From: Flavobacterium odoriferum | GTDB taxonomy: Bacteria; Bacteroidota; Bacteroidia; Flavobacteriales; Flavobacteriaceae | DNA: 64,000 nt | Reading direction: 5' to 3' | NCBI RefSeq assembly: GCF_025499515.1 | Contig: NZ_JAMKFA010000010.1 | Span: 1-64,000 of the forward strand | Part shown: piece by piece, positions 51,700 to 61,344 of the stretch | Numbering within the stretch: the first letter of the stretch is position 1 | Layout of the letters: every line of letters begins with the position of its first letter | Position numbers and translations under genes: made by a program | The notes under the pieces: generated by a model | The model's input: only the letters and a program-made list of their open reading frames with translations | What the model was told of the DNA's origin: nothing | Databases searched by the model: none

Positions 51700-52740
51700 A
51701 TGAAAGATGAAATAAAAGCCTATAATAATGTTTTAGAATTAATTGGAAATACGCCATTAATTAAATTAAGTAAGGTTACAGCAGACATGTCTGGTGATTT
51801 TTATGCAAAAGTTGAAGCTTTTAATCCAGGACATTCTACAAAAGACCGCATCGCATTATACATTATTGAAGAAGCTGAAAAAAGAGGAATTCTAAAACCT
51901 GGTGATACCATTATTGAAACCACTTCTGGAAACACTGGATTTAGTTTAGCAATGGTAAGCATTATCAAAGGTTATGATTGTATTTTAGCTGTGAGTTCAA
52001 AATCATCAAGAGACAAAATTGATATGCTGCGTTCTATGGGTGCAAAAGTTTATGTTTGCCCAGCACACGTATCAGCAGATGACGACCGTTCTTACTACAA
52101 TGTTGCTAAACGATTGCACGAAGAAACAAAAGGTTCGGTTTACATTAACCAATATTTTAATGAACTTAATGTAGATGCACATTACAAGTCTACTGGTCCA
52201 GAAATTTGGGAACAAACTGCTGGACAAATTACGCACTTAGTTGCATGTAGTGGAACTGGAGGAACTATTTCTGGAACCGCACGTTTTTTGAAAGAAAAAA
52301 ATCCAAATATTAGAATTTTAGGAGTTGATGCTTTTGGTTCGGTTTTAAAAAAATACCATGAAACAAAAGAGTTTGACAACGATGAAATTTATCCGTACCG
52401 TATTGAAGGTTTAGGTAAGAATTTAATTCCAACAGCAACCGATTTTGATATCATTGATAAATTCATCAAAGTTTCAGATGAAGAAAGTGCACACACTACA
52501 AGAGAATTAGCTAAGAAAGAAGGTTTATTCGTAGGATATACATCTGGAGCAGCTTTTCAAGCGGTGAAACAATATGCTGAAGAAGGAGAATTTGACGAAA
52601 ATAGTAAAGTAGTTATCATTTTCCCAGATCATGGTTCACGATACATGAGTAAAGTATTTAGCGATGATTGGATGAGCGAACAAGGTTTCTTTGATTCAGT
52701 AAATCAAGAAGCTGCTTTAAAAATTGAAATTATCAAGTAA
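51700..52740 (+). CDS. cysteine-synthase-family PLP enzyme
   Basis: A 346-residue PLP enzyme. The Schiff-base Lys is Lys48 in [11 protein letters not shown]; the phosphate loop is [22 protein letters not shown] is the substrate loop. Length and the HST in place of the usual GSV before the Lys favour the cystathionine beta-synthase-like branch without the CBS regulatory pair, but cysteine synthase remains possible. It works on O-acetylserine or serine plus sulfide or homocysteine. Single-gene unit with its own promoter and terminator. Confidence 0.85.
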   Translation: MKDEIKAYNNVLELIGNTPLIKLSKVTADMSGDFYAKVEAFNPGHSTKDRIALYIIEEAEKRGILKPGDTIIETTSGNTGFSLAMVSIIKGYDCILAVSSKSSRDKIDMLRSMGAKVYVCPAHVSADDDRSYYNVAKRLHEETKGSVYINQYFNELNVDAHYKSTGPEIWEQTAGQITHLVACSGTGGTISGTARFLKEKNPNIRILGVDAFGSVLKKYHETKEFDNDEIYPYRIEGLGKNLIPTATDFDIIDKFIKVSDEESAHTTRELAKKEGLFVGYTSGAAFQAVKQYAEEGEFDENSKVVIIFPDHGSRYMSKVFSDDWMSEQGFFDSVNQEAALKIEIIK

Positions 52741-52762
52741 TTTGATTTTAGATATATAAAAA

Positions 52763-52791
52763 AATCCCAATTGCAAGATTGGGATTTTTTT
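52763..52791. terminator. bidirectional terminator
   Basis: AATCCCAA (52763-52770) pairs with TTGGGATT (52779-52786), with A and T runs on the sides. Confidence 0.87.
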
Positions 52792-52810
52792 TGTTTAGAG
52801 AATTTGAGTT

Positions 52811-53554
52811 CTATTTACTTTTCATAAACTGATTGATTAATTGTATTGTTATAAAAATAATAATATATATTACTATCCTTACCCAAGTTTTGTCTTTAGC
52901 GTTATTTCTTTTAATTTCTTCTACATAATCATCTACATCATAAACGCGAAAATTATAGGTCTTTAAAATTTCATCAGCTTCTTCCAAGTTCAATTCGACT
53001 CCTAATCTTCTTTTTGTAATACCAAAGGTAAATTCCTCCATTAAATTTGGCTCGCTATAATAATCATCTTCATTTCCTGTATGGTCTAAATCCCAAAATA
53101 ATTCATCTTCAATTTGTATAGCATCTTTATAGAGTAGATTTTCTTCTTCAAATTTTTCTCCAAATTCTATTTTTTCTTCTTGAGAAACAATTTTTAATCT
53201 GGTTTTCTTTCCTTTTTGTATTAGACTGTATGCATGAAAGTCACTAACACTATGGCAAGCCACTGCTAAAATCTCAGAATTTAGAAACAAACTTGAAATA
53301 TTCTTTTCACCTTCGGTAAGATCTAAGTTGTTGTTTTCTGATAAAAAGTATTCGGTTAATTTGTAGTCATCACAGATAACGATATTATCATTAATATTTC
53401 CAATACAAATTTTATTTTTTGTACCTAATGCTGTTTCAAAGTCAACAGTATCCACTTTCTTTATTGTACGAAATCCTGCTTTTTTAAGTAGTAATTCATC
53501 ATTTGAAAACTTATTGTTGTTTTCTATTATGACTAATGATATTTTCCAACCCAT
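52811..53554 (-). CDS. tail-anchored protein of unknown function
   Basis: A 247-residue protein starting MGWKISLVIIENNNKF, with no signal peptide. Most of it is soluble and acidic; residues about 225-243 form a single C-terminal membrane helix (WVRIVIYIIIFITIQLI) followed by NQFMKSK, the layout of tail-anchored proteins facing the cytoplasm. I do not recognise a family. It is the second gene of the pair with the kinase-like gene, 67 bp downstream of it. The pair has few housekeeping features and may be accessory. Confidence 0.68.
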   Translation of the reverse strand: MGWKISLVIIENNNKFSNDELLLKKAGFRTIKKVDTVDFETALGTKNKICIGNINDNIVICDDYKLTEYFLSENNNLDLTEGEKNISSLFLNSEILAVACHSVSDFHAYSLIQKGKKTRLKIVSQEEKIEFGEKFEEENLLYKDAIQIEDELFWDLDHTGNEDDYYSEPNLMEEFTFGITKRRLGVELNLEEADEILKTYNFRVYDVDDYVEEIKRNNAKDKTWVRIVIYIIIFITIQLINQFMKSK

Positions 53555-53587
53555 AGTGTGGATTTTTTATTGTTTTTTGTTTTGTGG

Positions 53588-53608
53588 GCACGGAATGCAA
53601 TTCTGTGC
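53588..53608. repeat. REP-like hairpin in the kinase/tail-anchored pair
   Basis: GCACGGAAT and ATTCTGTGC pair with one G-T wobble around GCA; CTATCGGGG follows. It has no T run, so it is not a terminator. Sequences of this type (gcacggaatgc followed by tatcggg) resemble intergenic repeats of other flavobacteria. Confidence 0.5.
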
Positions 53609-53621
53609 TATCGGGGTGTTT

Positions 53622-54725
53622 TTATTCTAACAGCAACTCTTCTAGCTCTTTATTGTTATCTTCAACAAAAGGCATTAATTCATCAATTTTTTTCCATTTC
53701 AAAAATTTAGAAGTAAACCAAATCCTAAAATTATATTCGTATGGACCTTCAAAAGTTTTTCCCGTATTTGTAATCCATAAACTCCAATCAAGAAGTCCAA
53801 CTTGTTTTAGTGAAAAAAATTTTGGACTAAAGTGATTTTTTAAATCAGTTTCAATCTTTAATCTTCTTGTATCATGATATTGAATTTTTATTCCATTTTT
53901 AATGTTTTCAAGATATTTTTCTTCTTTTTCAGTAAGTTGAGAAATATGTTTATTTGGAATTTTTTGATTTTTACTTTCAATTGCCATATGCAACTGATTT
54001 AAAGTAGTTAATTTGAAAAGATTTGATAATACATTTAAAGATTTGTCATTAATCAATGATAGGTCAAAACTAATTTCATCAAACAATTCAATTTCTTTTT
54101 TTAAACCTTTAAATGTTTTGATAGATTGGCAATAATTATAAATAATTTCAAACCTTTTTTTGTCTGATTCTTTACATTTTGAATAAAATTCACCAACTAT
54201 TCTCTTAAAATCATCAAGGTCTTTACTTTGGTTTATTGTTTTTGGTAAATTATAATCCCACCATAAAAAATCAATAATTTTTAAATAGCCAAAATCATTT
54301 ATTAAAATATTCTCATTATGTAAATCACTATGAAATATTTCAAAATTGTGAGCTTTTTCCATTCCAGAAGCCAATTGTAATGTTAAATCTAAAAGAACTT
54401 CATAGATTATATATTCTCGGTTATCTAAAAAATTTTGAAGAGATTGTCCTTCAATAAAATCCATTATATAGCAGCTTTTTGTGGAAGTTGAAGTCTTACC
54501 GGTCGCAAGGTAGTAAACAGTAGCAATTTCAGGTTCTCCAGAAAGAAGTGCAAGTTTTTTGAATTCAGTTAGTAAATAAACGTCATCTGAATCATCATAA
54601 TATGAAATAAATTTTGCAATTAATTTTTTACCTGTAGATTCATCTTTAAATTTATATGTAGTTTCTTCTTTAAGACATTCTACATTGTCTAATTGAAAAA
54701 TTTTCGTTTGTCTAAAATCGTACAT
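53622..54725 (-). CDS. protein kinase-like protein
   Basis: A 367-residue protein with a eukaryotic-like kinase core in the N-terminal 200 residues. Candidate residues: Lys38 in KLIAKFIS (ATP Lys), catalytic Asp134 in FHSDLHNENI with Asn139, and Asp152 in IIDFLWWD (DFG variant). The hinge is YIMDFIEGQSL near residue 86. All three catalytic positions are present, so it may be active. The C-terminal 170 residues are Lys/Glu-rich with no recognised domain and no membrane helix. It shows none of the PASTA or sensory domains of Hanks kinases. Its partner may be the tail-anchored protein encoded next. Confidence 0.75.
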   Translation of the reverse strand: MYDFRQTKIFQLDNVECLKEETTYKFKDESTGKKLIAKFISYYDDSDDVYLLTEFKKLALLSGEPEIATVYYLATGKTSTSTKSCYIMDFIEGQSLQNFLDNREYIIYEVLLDLTLQLASGMEKAHNFEIFHSDLHNENILINDFGYLKIIDFLWWDYNLPKTINQSKDLDDFKRIVGEFYSKCKESDKKRFEIIYNYCQSIKTFKGLKKEIELFDEISFDLSLINDKSLNVLSNLFKLTTLNQLHMAIESKNQKIPNKHISQLTEKEEKYLENIKNGIKIQYHDTRRLKIETDLKNHFSPKFFSLKQVGLLDWSLWITNTGKTFEGPYEYNFRIWFTSKFLKWKKIDELMPFVEDNNKELEELLLE

Positions 54726-54801
54726 TTCGTTTTTTTAAAATTACGCCTAACTTGTAAATAGTATCACAAAATTATTACTTTTTATAATGCTAATATATAA
54801 A

Positions 54802-54831
54802 AAAATCCTCACAATTTCTTGCGAGGATTTC
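54802..54831 (-). terminator. terminator after yebC
   Basis: AAATCCTC (54803-54810) pairs with GAGGATTT (54823-54830); the T run follows on the minus strand. Confidence 0.83.
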
Positions 54832-54852
54832 GTATATAAGATAGAAAAAGAA

Positions 54853-55572
54853 TTACTCAGCGCTTTCTTGCATCGTGTGATATACGTTCATTACGTCATC
54901 GTCTTCTTCAATTTTTTCTAATAGTTTTTCAACATCCGCTACTTGGTCTGGTGTTAATTCTTTTGTTATTTGTGGTATTCTTTCAAATCCAGAAGATAAG
55001 ATTTCTAAACCACGAGATTCTAATTCTTTTTGAATTGTTCCAAAGCTTTCAAAAGGAGCGTACATTAAAATACCGTCTTCGTCAGCAAAGATTTCTTCTA
55101 CACCAAAATCAATCATTTCTAATTCTAATTCTTCCACATCTTGTCCTTCTGCCGGAATTCTAAAATTACATGTATGATCAAACATAAATTCAACCGAACC
55201 TTGTGTTCCAAACGTTCCGTTGCATTTGTTAAAGTAACTTCTAATGTTAGCAACTGTTCTGTTGTTGTTATCAGTAGCGGTTTCAATTAAAATCGCAATT
55301 CCGTGTGGTGCATAACCTTCAAACAACACTTCTTTAAAGTTAGCCGTGTCTTTATCCGAAGCTTTTTTAATAGCGCGTTCTACGTTATCTTTAGGCATAT
55401 TAGCAGCCTTCGCATTCTGAATTACCGCTCTTAAACGTGAGTTGGTTTCAGGATTTGGTCCGCCTTCTTTAACGGCCATTACAATATCTTTTCCTATACG
55501 TGTAAACGTTTTAGCCATTGCTGACCAACGTTTCATTTTACGGGCTTTTCTAAATTCAAACGCTCTTCCCAT
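54853..55572 (-). CDS. yebC: YebC/PmpR-family protein
   Basis: A 239-residue protein of the YebC family, matching length. It starts MGRAFEFRKARKMKRWSAMAK, and ILIETATDNNNRTVANIR and GTQGSVEFMF are family motifs. Members are described as transcription regulators or, more recently, as translation factors easing ribosome stalling; no choice can be made here. It has a full promoter (TTG-N19-TAATTTTG) upstream and a terminator downstream, so it is transcribed alone. Confidence 0.93.
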   Translation of the reverse strand: MGRAFEFRKARKMKRWSAMAKTFTRIGKDIVMAVKEGGPNPETNSRLRAVIQNAKAANMPKDNVERAIKKASDKDTANFKEVLFEGYAPHGIAILIETATDNNNRTVANIRSYFNKCNGTFGTQGSVEFMFDHTCNFRIPAEGQDVEELELEMIDFGVEEIFADEDGILMYAPFESFGTIQKELESRGLEILSSGFERIPQITKELTPDQVADVEKLLEKIEEDDDVMNVYHTMQESAE

Positions 55573-55619
55573 TACTATATACTATGTTTCTTGTTAGAAA
55601 TTATTTAATTAATTTTTTG

Positions 55620-55649
55620 CAAAATTAAACTTTTTTATCGGTTGAACAA
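55620..55649 (-). promoter_or_regulatory. flavobacterial promoter of yebC
   Basis: On the minus strand TTG (55649-55647) is followed after 19 bases by TAATTTTG (55627-55620), the best match to the consensus in this part of the window. The start codon is 47 bases further. Confidence 0.75.
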
Positions 55650-55756
55650 GTATTAATCATTTGGAACATGACAAGAAATAAATTGTTCGCCAGTTGTGTT
55701 TCATTGATTAATCATGTTGTTTCTATCTTGTGTAAATTTGCTGTTGATTTATATTG

Positions 55757-57781
55757 CTAATGTGTTAAATCATAAATAATTGTAATGGCTTCAAAGACGC
55801 GAGCGTTTTTCTGCAATTCTTTCATTTTTTCAGCATTATTAGTTTTGAAATAGCTATCAAATTTTATTTTTTCGGCTTCAATCGAAGTGTTTTTAATTAA
55901 AAAACCAAACATCTTATCGTTGATTTTTTTCGTTTCTGTGTATAAATCATTAGAACGATGTACCTCATCAAAAACAGTATTAAAAGTTAATAGTAACGGT
56001 TTTCTTTCGGCTTTAATGAACGTTTCTAATTTGCCATTTAACGATTCAATTTCTTTAAAATATGCACTTTCGAGCACTCGATGTTTACTTTTTTGAATGA
56101 TAGGCTCAAAGTTGTTGGTGTGTTTTTTAAAACTCAATTTTGGAACAATACTATCGTTTGCTAAAACTTGTTTGTATTGCGATTCTTTTGGCATGAAATT
56201 TTCAAACAATAACGGAAGTTTTACATCAGGAATTAATCCAGTGTTTTGATGACTTTTTCCTGTAATTCTGTAAAACTTTTGTCCTGTAATTTTGATGAAA
56301 TCCTTATTTTCATACGAATCTTCAAATGGAATTATACTTTGTGTTGAAGCTTTTCCATACGTTTCATTTCCAATAATTATTCCTCTATTGTAATCTTGAA
56401 TCGCATTTGCAAAAAATTCACTTGCCGAAGCAGAAAATCCGTTTACAATAACCACTATTGGACCACTATAAACCACTCCACGATTAAAATCTTTTAGTGT
56501 TTCAATGTTGTTATATTTATCATGAACTAAAGCAACTGGACCAATATCAATAAACATTCCAACCATTTTTATGGCTTCGGTAATGCTTCCGCCACCATTA
56601 TTGTCTAAATCGATGATGATTCCGTCAACTTTATCTTCTTGAAGTTTGATGATTTCTCTAGCAACATCATTTGATAGATTATTGCTTCCTTCTTCATCAC
56701 TATAAAAACTTGGAATTTTTATATAACCAACTTTAGCTTTGTTTTCAACAATGAAGCTATAGGCTAAATTTTCCTCAGTTTTCATTATCTTTTTTTCGAG
56801 CTTCGCATTAAAAATATCGCCTGTTTTTTTTCTGAACGTAAATTCTAAAATAGTATAATTATCTGAAGAAATTAACTCAGAAACTTTATCGATAGTTGCA
56901 CAACTAATGGCAAAATCGTCTTTGTCGTGTTTAATTTTTAAAAGCTGGTCTCCGCTATCGATTTTTCCATATTCAAAAGCTGGGCTGCCTGGAATAATTT
57001 CGGCAACTAATAAATTTTCATTATCATCAAATTCAAAATTAATTCCCACAGAACTACTACTAGCTGTTACAGTCGACATAAAACTTTCTTTTTCAGAATA
57101 GTTAAAATAGGAGGTATGTGGATCAAAATAACTGGAATAGGCTAATAAAAAACTGTCATAAAAAGAATCATAAAATGAAGAATCATCTTTTATAAGGCTA
57201 TTTAGAATACATTTTTTGTTTTCAAAAATTTTTGTTTTTGATGTTTCGGCAATTTTATCAAAATTATTTACTAGAGAATCTTTGTTTTTACTTTGCTCTG
57301 CAATATCAATTAGAATATCATAAGTAACACTTTTACGAATAAAATTTTTCATTCGCTCTTCGTTTTTGATATACTGTCTATTTTTACTGATAAAAAATAA
57401 AGTATCTTTTGTATTATAAACAATGTTTTGCTTTTCTAAAGCTTCAATCATTGCTAAATTTCGTTGTAATGCATTTTTGTAAGTAAGTGCAATTTCATCT
57501 AAGAATGAACAATCTTTTGCAGCAATATAGTTGTCTATTTTAAATTTATGACGACTTAGTTTTTTTTCTTCAGCAATTGTGAAAAAGTTTTTGTCTTGGT
57601 CTAAGATTTCAAAAAAAGCATCATAAACATTTGCCGATAAACTATCGTCTATTGGCTTCATTTTATAATGATTTACTTTAAGTAGAGAATTTATTTTTTT
57701 TATTTTTTCACAGGCTTTTCCAGCGTTTTGGGCATAAAGTCCACACTGAAAAAGCACTATGAAATATAAAATTTTATTCAT
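55757..57781 (-). CDS. S41-family carboxyl-terminal processing peptidase
   Basis: A 674-residue periplasmic protease. The signal peptide ends LYAQ. A long N-terminal helical part precedes a PDZ domain around residues 235-330 (SVGINFEFDDNENLLVAEII) and the catalytic domain (GFSASASEFFAN carries the Ser, ETYGKASTQ the Lys). It resembles Prc/Tsp, which degrades misfolded periplasmic proteins, rather than the small CtpA. ATG 57781 is chosen (MNKILYFIVLF); two upstream TTG codons are poor starts. It begins 12 bp after gcvT, so it may be co-transcribed. Confidence 0.92.
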   Translation of the reverse strand: MNKILYFIVLFQCGLYAQNAGKACEKIKKINSLLKVNHYKMKPIDDSLSANVYDAFFEILDQDKNFFTIAEEKKLSRHKFKIDNYIAAKDCSFLDEIALTYKNALQRNLAMIEALEKQNIVYNTKDTLFFISKNRQYIKNEERMKNFIRKSVTYDILIDIAEQSKNKDSLVNNFDKIAETSKTKIFENKKCILNSLIKDDSSFYDSFYDSFLLAYSSYFDPHTSYFNYSEKESFMSTVTASSSSVGINFEFDDNENLLVAEIIPGSPAFEYGKIDSGDQLLKIKHDKDDFAISCATIDKVSELISSDNYTILEFTFRKKTGDIFNAKLEKKIMKTEENLAYSFIVENKAKVGYIKIPSFYSDEEGSNNLSNDVAREIIKLQEDKVDGIIIDLDNNGGGSITEAIKMVGMFIDIGPVALVHDKYNNIETLKDFNRGVVYSGPIVVIVNGFSASASEFFANAIQDYNRGIIIGNETYGKASTQSIIPFEDSYENKDFIKITGQKFYRITGKSHQNTGLIPDVKLPLLFENFMPKESQYKQVLANDSIVPKLSFKKHTNNFEPIIQKSKHRVLESAYFKEIESLNGKLETFIKAERKPLLLTFNTVFDEVHRSNDLYTETKKINDKMFGFLIKNTSIEAEKIKFDSYFKTNNAEKMKELQKNARVFEAITIIYDLTH

Positions 57782-57793
57782 CAACAAGCGTGA

Positions 57794-58876
57794 CTATTTT
57801 TTATAAAATGGCATTTTAACCACTTTTGCTTTGATGTCTTTATTTCTAATTCTGATATAAATTTCAGAATCTGGCGTTGACAATTCTGTTGGAACATAAC
57901 CCATTCCGATAGCAATTCCCATAGAAGGTGATTGCGTTCCAGAAGTTACAATTCCGACTACATTTCCATTAGCATCAGCAATTTCGTAATCGTGACGAGG
58001 AATTCCTCTTTCTACCATTTCGAAACCAACTAATTTACGAGAAACACCCGCTTCTTTTTGTTTCTTTAAGTTTTCTGAATTCGTGAATTCTTTGTCGAAT
58101 TTTGTAATCCATCCTAAACCAGCTTCTAATGGAGAAGTTGTATCGTTGATATCGTTACCGTATAAACAGAATCCCATTTCTAAACGTAACGTATCACGTG
58201 CTGCTAATCCAATTGGTTTAATTCCGAAGGCTGCTCCAGCTTCAAAAACTTTGTTCCAAATGTATTCTGCATCTTCGTTTTTAAAATAAATTTCAAATCC
58301 ACCCGAACCTGTATAACCTGTAGCAGAAACAATTACATCGCTTTTTCCAGCAAATTCACCAATTTGGAATGTGTAATATCCCATATTAGTTAAATCGATA
58401 GAAGTTAAGGATTGCATAGCCTCTGCAGCTTTTGGTCCTTGAATTGCTAATAAAGAATATCCTTCAGAAAGATTTTGCATATCTACACCTAAATCATTGT
58501 GTGAAGAAATCCAATTCCAATCTTTTTCAATGTTTGAAGCATTCACAACTAACATATAATGATTGTCAGCAATTTTATAAACGATTAAATCGTCAACAAT
58601 TCCGCCTTCGTTATTTGGTAAACAAGAATATTGTGCTTTTCCATCAACTAATTTAGAAGCGTCATTTGAAGTTACTTTCTGAATTAAAGCCAACGCATTT
58701 TCTCCTTTTAAGAAAAATTCTCCCATGTGAGAAACGTCGAAAACACCAACGCCATTTCTAACGATTTCGTGTTCTGCATTTACTCCTTCATATTGCACAG
58801 GCATATTGTATCCTGCAAACGGAACCATTTTAGCTCCTAAACTTTCGTGAATGTGCGTTAACGCTGTATTTTTCAT
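57794..58876 (-). CDS. gcvT: glycine cleavage system aminomethyltransferase (T protein)
   Basis: A 360-residue folate enzyme. It starts [31 protein letters not shown], typical of Gcv[12 protein letters not shown] with its Asp and ASGYTGSGG-like [15 protein letters not shown] match folate and aminomethyl contacts. It transfers the methylene group from aminomethyl-lipoyl H protein to tetrahydrofolate and releases ammonia. H and P proteins are not in the window. Glycine from threonine aldolase would be a substrate source. Confidence 0.95.
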   Translation of the reverse strand: MKNTALTHIHESLGAKMVPFAGYNMPVQYEGVNAEHEIVRNGVGVFDVSHMGEFFLKGENALALIQKVTSNDASKLVDGKAQYSCLPNNEGGIVDDLIVYKIADNHYMLVVNASNIEKDWNWISSHNDLGVDMQNLSEGYSLLAIQGPKAAEAMQSLTSIDLTNMGYYTFQIGEFAGKSDVIVSATGYTGSGGFEIYFKNEDAEYIWNKVFEAGAAFGIKPIGLAARDTLRLEMGFCLYGNDINDTTSPLEAGLGWITKFDKEFTNSENLKKQKEAGVSRKLVGFEMVERGIPRHDYEIADANGNVVGIVTSGTQSPSMGIAIGMGYVPTELSTPDSEIYIRIRNKDIKAKVVKMPFYKK

Positions 58877-59039
58877 GATTTAGTGTTGAATATTTTAAGA
58901 CTGCTAATTTATTGAAAAATCTTAAAAATAGCATTAGAATTGGTATAAATAGTAAGCAATATTTATTTTTTGTTAATATTGATAATAAATCTTGCATTTT
59001 AACAATTGTTTGCGGAATTTTGGACTTTAAATTTTTGAC

Positions 59040-60542
59040 ATGGAAACCATACATTATATAAGTTCAGATTTATTATCAATAGAAACTATTAACGAAGTTG
59101 TATTTCAAGGTAAAACATTAGCTCTTTCAGAAGAAGCTGTTGTTAACATTGAAAAATGCCGAAAGTATCTAGATGATAAGATGCAATCGAATTCTGATCC
59201 AATTTACGGTATTAACACTGGTTTTGGTTCATTATGTAATGTAAAGATTTCGAATGAAAACTTATCAAAGCTTCAAGAAAACCTTGTGAAATCTCACGCT
59301 TGCGGAACGGGTGAAGAAGTGCCTCATGAAATTGTAAAAATCATGTTGTTGCTTAAAATTCAATCGTTAAGTTATGGACATTCTGGTGTTCAGTTAGTAA
59401 CCGTGCAACGTTTGATTGATTTTTATAACAATGATATTTTACCCGTAATTTATACGCAAGGTTCATTAGGAGCTTCGGGCGATTTAGCTCCGTTAGCGCA
59501 TTTATCGTTGCCATTATTAGGAGAAGGCGAAGTGTATTTAGATGGTTTCAGACAGCCTTCAGCTAAAGTATTAGAGAAATTTGGTTGGGAACCAATCGTT
59601 TTACAATCAAAAGAAGGTTTAGCTTTATTGAATGGAACGCAATTCATGAGTGCTTATGGAGTTTATTGCTTAATAAAATCGCAAAAATTGTCTTATTTAG
59701 CCGATGTAATCGGAGCAGTTTCATTAGAAGGTTTTGATGGAAGATTAGAACCATTTACTGATTTGATTCACTTAGTTCGCCCACACAAAGGACAAATTCA
59801 AACGGCTGAACATTTTAGAGATTTATTAGAAGATAGCGAAATCATTGCGCAACCAAAAGTTCATGTACAAGATCCATATTCATTCCGTTGTATTCCACAA
59901 GTGCATGGTGCTTCAAAAGATACTATTGATTATGTAAAGAAAGTATTCCGTACTGAAATCAACTCTGTTACAGATAATCCAAATATTTTTGTTGGAGAAG
60001 ATTTGATTATTTCAGGTGGAAATTTCCACGGACAACCATTGGCATTAGCTTTAGATTTCTTAGGAATAGCGTTATCAGAATTAGGAAGTATTTCGGAAAG
60101 AAGAACCTATCAATTGATTTCTGGATTAAGAGGTTTACCAGCGTTTTTAGTGAACGATCCAGGATTGAATTCAGGTTTTATGATTCCACAATATACAGCG
60201 GCAAGTATCGCTAGTCAAAACAAACAATTAGCAACTCCAGCAAGCATTGATAGTATTGTTTCGTCAAACGGACAAGAAGATCACGTGAGTATGGGAGCAA
60301 ACGCAGCAACAAAAACATTAAGAATAGTTGAAAATATTGAGCGCATTTTAGCCATTGAGTTATTAAACGGTTCTCAAGCCTTAGAATTCAGAAGACCTTT
60401 ACAATCGAGTGCATTTATTGAAAGTTTTGTGAAATCATATAGAGAAGAAGTTTCATTTGTGTCAGAAGATAGAATTTTACATTACGATATTGAAAAATCG
60501 GTTTCTTTTTTGAATAGTTTTCAAATTGAAATGGAAGATTAA
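59040..60542 (+). CDS. hutH: histidine ammonia-lyase
   Basis: A 500-residue enzyme that deaminates histidine to urocanate. The self-processed MIO cofactor forms from Ala145-Ser146-Gly147 in GSLGASGDLAPLAH. The N-terminal YGINTGFGSL and the C-terminal QEDHVSMGANAATK are family motifs. It belongs to the histidine breakdown route with hutI and hutG about 28-31 kb to the left; urocanase (hutU) was not found in the window. A terminator follows. Confidence 0.96.
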   Translation: METIHYISSDLLSIETINEVVFQGKTLALSEEAVVNIEKCRKYLDDKMQSNSDPIYGINTGFGSLCNVKISNENLSKLQENLVKSHACGTGEEVPHEIVKIMLLLKIQSLSYGHSGVQLVTVQRLIDFYNNDILPVIYTQGSLGASGDLAPLAHLSLPLLGEGEVYLDGFRQPSAKVLEKFGWEPIVLQSKEGLALLNGTQFMSAYGVYCLIKSQKLSYLADVIGAVSLEGFDGRLEPFTDLIHLVRPHKGQIQTAEHFRDLLEDSEIIAQPKVHVQDPYSFRCIPQVHGASKDTIDYVKKVFRTEINSVTDNPNIFVGEDLIISGGNFHGQPLALALDFLGIALSELGSISERRTYQLISGLRGLPAFLVNDPGLNSGFMIPQYTAASIASQNKQLATPASIDSIVSSNGQEDHVSMGANAATKTLRIVENIERILAIELLNGSQALEFRRPLQSSAFIESFVKSYREEVSFVSEDRILHYDIEKSVSFLNSFQIEMED

Positions 60543-60550
60543 GATAAAAA

Positions 60551-60582
60551 AAATGCTATTGGATAACAATAGCGTTTTTTTT
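60551..60582. terminator. bidirectional terminator
   Basis: GCTATTG (60555-60561) pairs with CAATAGC (60567-60573) around GATAA, with A and T runs, between hutH and the convergent secreted-protein gene. Confidence 0.85.
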
Positions 60583-60978
60583 TTATTCTAAAAGAAACAA
60601 TTCACTTTCCATTGAAAAAGCTTTAATATCAGGAATTGTTGCTCGCATCACGTATGATTTTTCTTTGGTTTCGACAATTTCTACTTTAATTAAATATTTA
60701 AAATCGGCATTTCGTTTTAAAGTTTCTTCAGTTGCTTTTAACATGTAACTGCAATCGTCAATCCAATCAACTTGGAAAGAATACTTAGATTCAGCTCCTT
60801 CGATTTCTTCAGTTTGAATGGTTCCTTTTCGTTTAATGATGTATGTTGTTCCAGTAGTTTTGTCTACTAATTTGAATGTTCCGTTTTTAAATTTTTTGCA
60901 ATCTAATTTTTGAGCAGAAGCTTCTTGTGGAGTAAAAATTAAAAAGATAAATACAAAAAAAGCGATTAATTTTTTCAT
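60583..60978 (-). CDS. small secreted protein of unknown function
   Basis: A 131-residue protein. The signal peptide covers residues 1-22 (AFFVFIFLIFTPQEASAQ). The mature part is a small beta-rich domain with three Cys (LDCKKFKNGTF and WIDDCSYMLK) that may form a disulfide. I do not recognise the family; FKNGTFKLVDKTTGTTY resembles Bacteroidota periplasmic proteins of unknown role. It is the last gene of the five-gene rimK-led operon, 4 bp from the DUF1304 gene. Confidence 0.72.
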   Translation of the reverse strand: MKKLIAFFVFIFLIFTPQEASAQKLDCKKFKNGTFKLVDKTTGTTYIIKRKGTIQTEEIEGAESKYSFQVDWIDDCSYMLKATEETLKRNADFKYLIKVEIVETKEKSYVMRATIPDIKAFSMESELFLLE

Positions 60979-60982
60979 TGAA

Positions 60983-61342
60983 TTAAAATATAAGAGTTAA
61001 AATTGTGATAATTGCAGGAAGTGCTTGAATAAAAAATATTTTTTTAGAAGCAGAATAAGCACCATAAATTCCAGCTATTGTTACACAACTTAAAAAGAAT
61101 ATAGCTACATTTATGCTCCACATTTTGTTTGAAATAAATAGTGACCAAATTAACCCAGCTGACAAAAAGCCGTTATATAATCCTTGATTAGCTGCTAAAA
61201 CTTTTGTTTTTTCGAATAAATCTTCGGGAATAGTTCGGAATACTTTTTTAGCTTTTGTGGTCCAAGCAAACATTTCCAACCATAAAAAATATAGATGAAA
61301 TAAAGCTATAGTTGCAATGAGTATTTTACTAATTAAATACAT
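60983..61342 (-). CDS. DUF1304 membrane protein
   Basis: A 119-residue protein with four membrane helices and almost no soluble part. KILIATIALFHLYFLWLEMFAWTT and the Gln-rich short loop LAANQGLYNGFLSAGLIW are typical of DUF1304. The function is unknown. It lies between the TMEM175-like gene (2 bp upstream) and the secreted-protein gene (4 bp downstream), so it is certainly co-transcribed with both. Confidence 0.85.
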   Translation of the reverse strand: MYLISKILIATIALFHLYFLWLEMFAWTTKAKKVFRTIPEDLFEKTKVLAANQGLYNGFLSAGLIWSLFISNKMWSINVAIFFLSCVTIAGIYGAYSASKKIFFIQALPAIITILTLIF

Positions 61343-61344
61343 AA

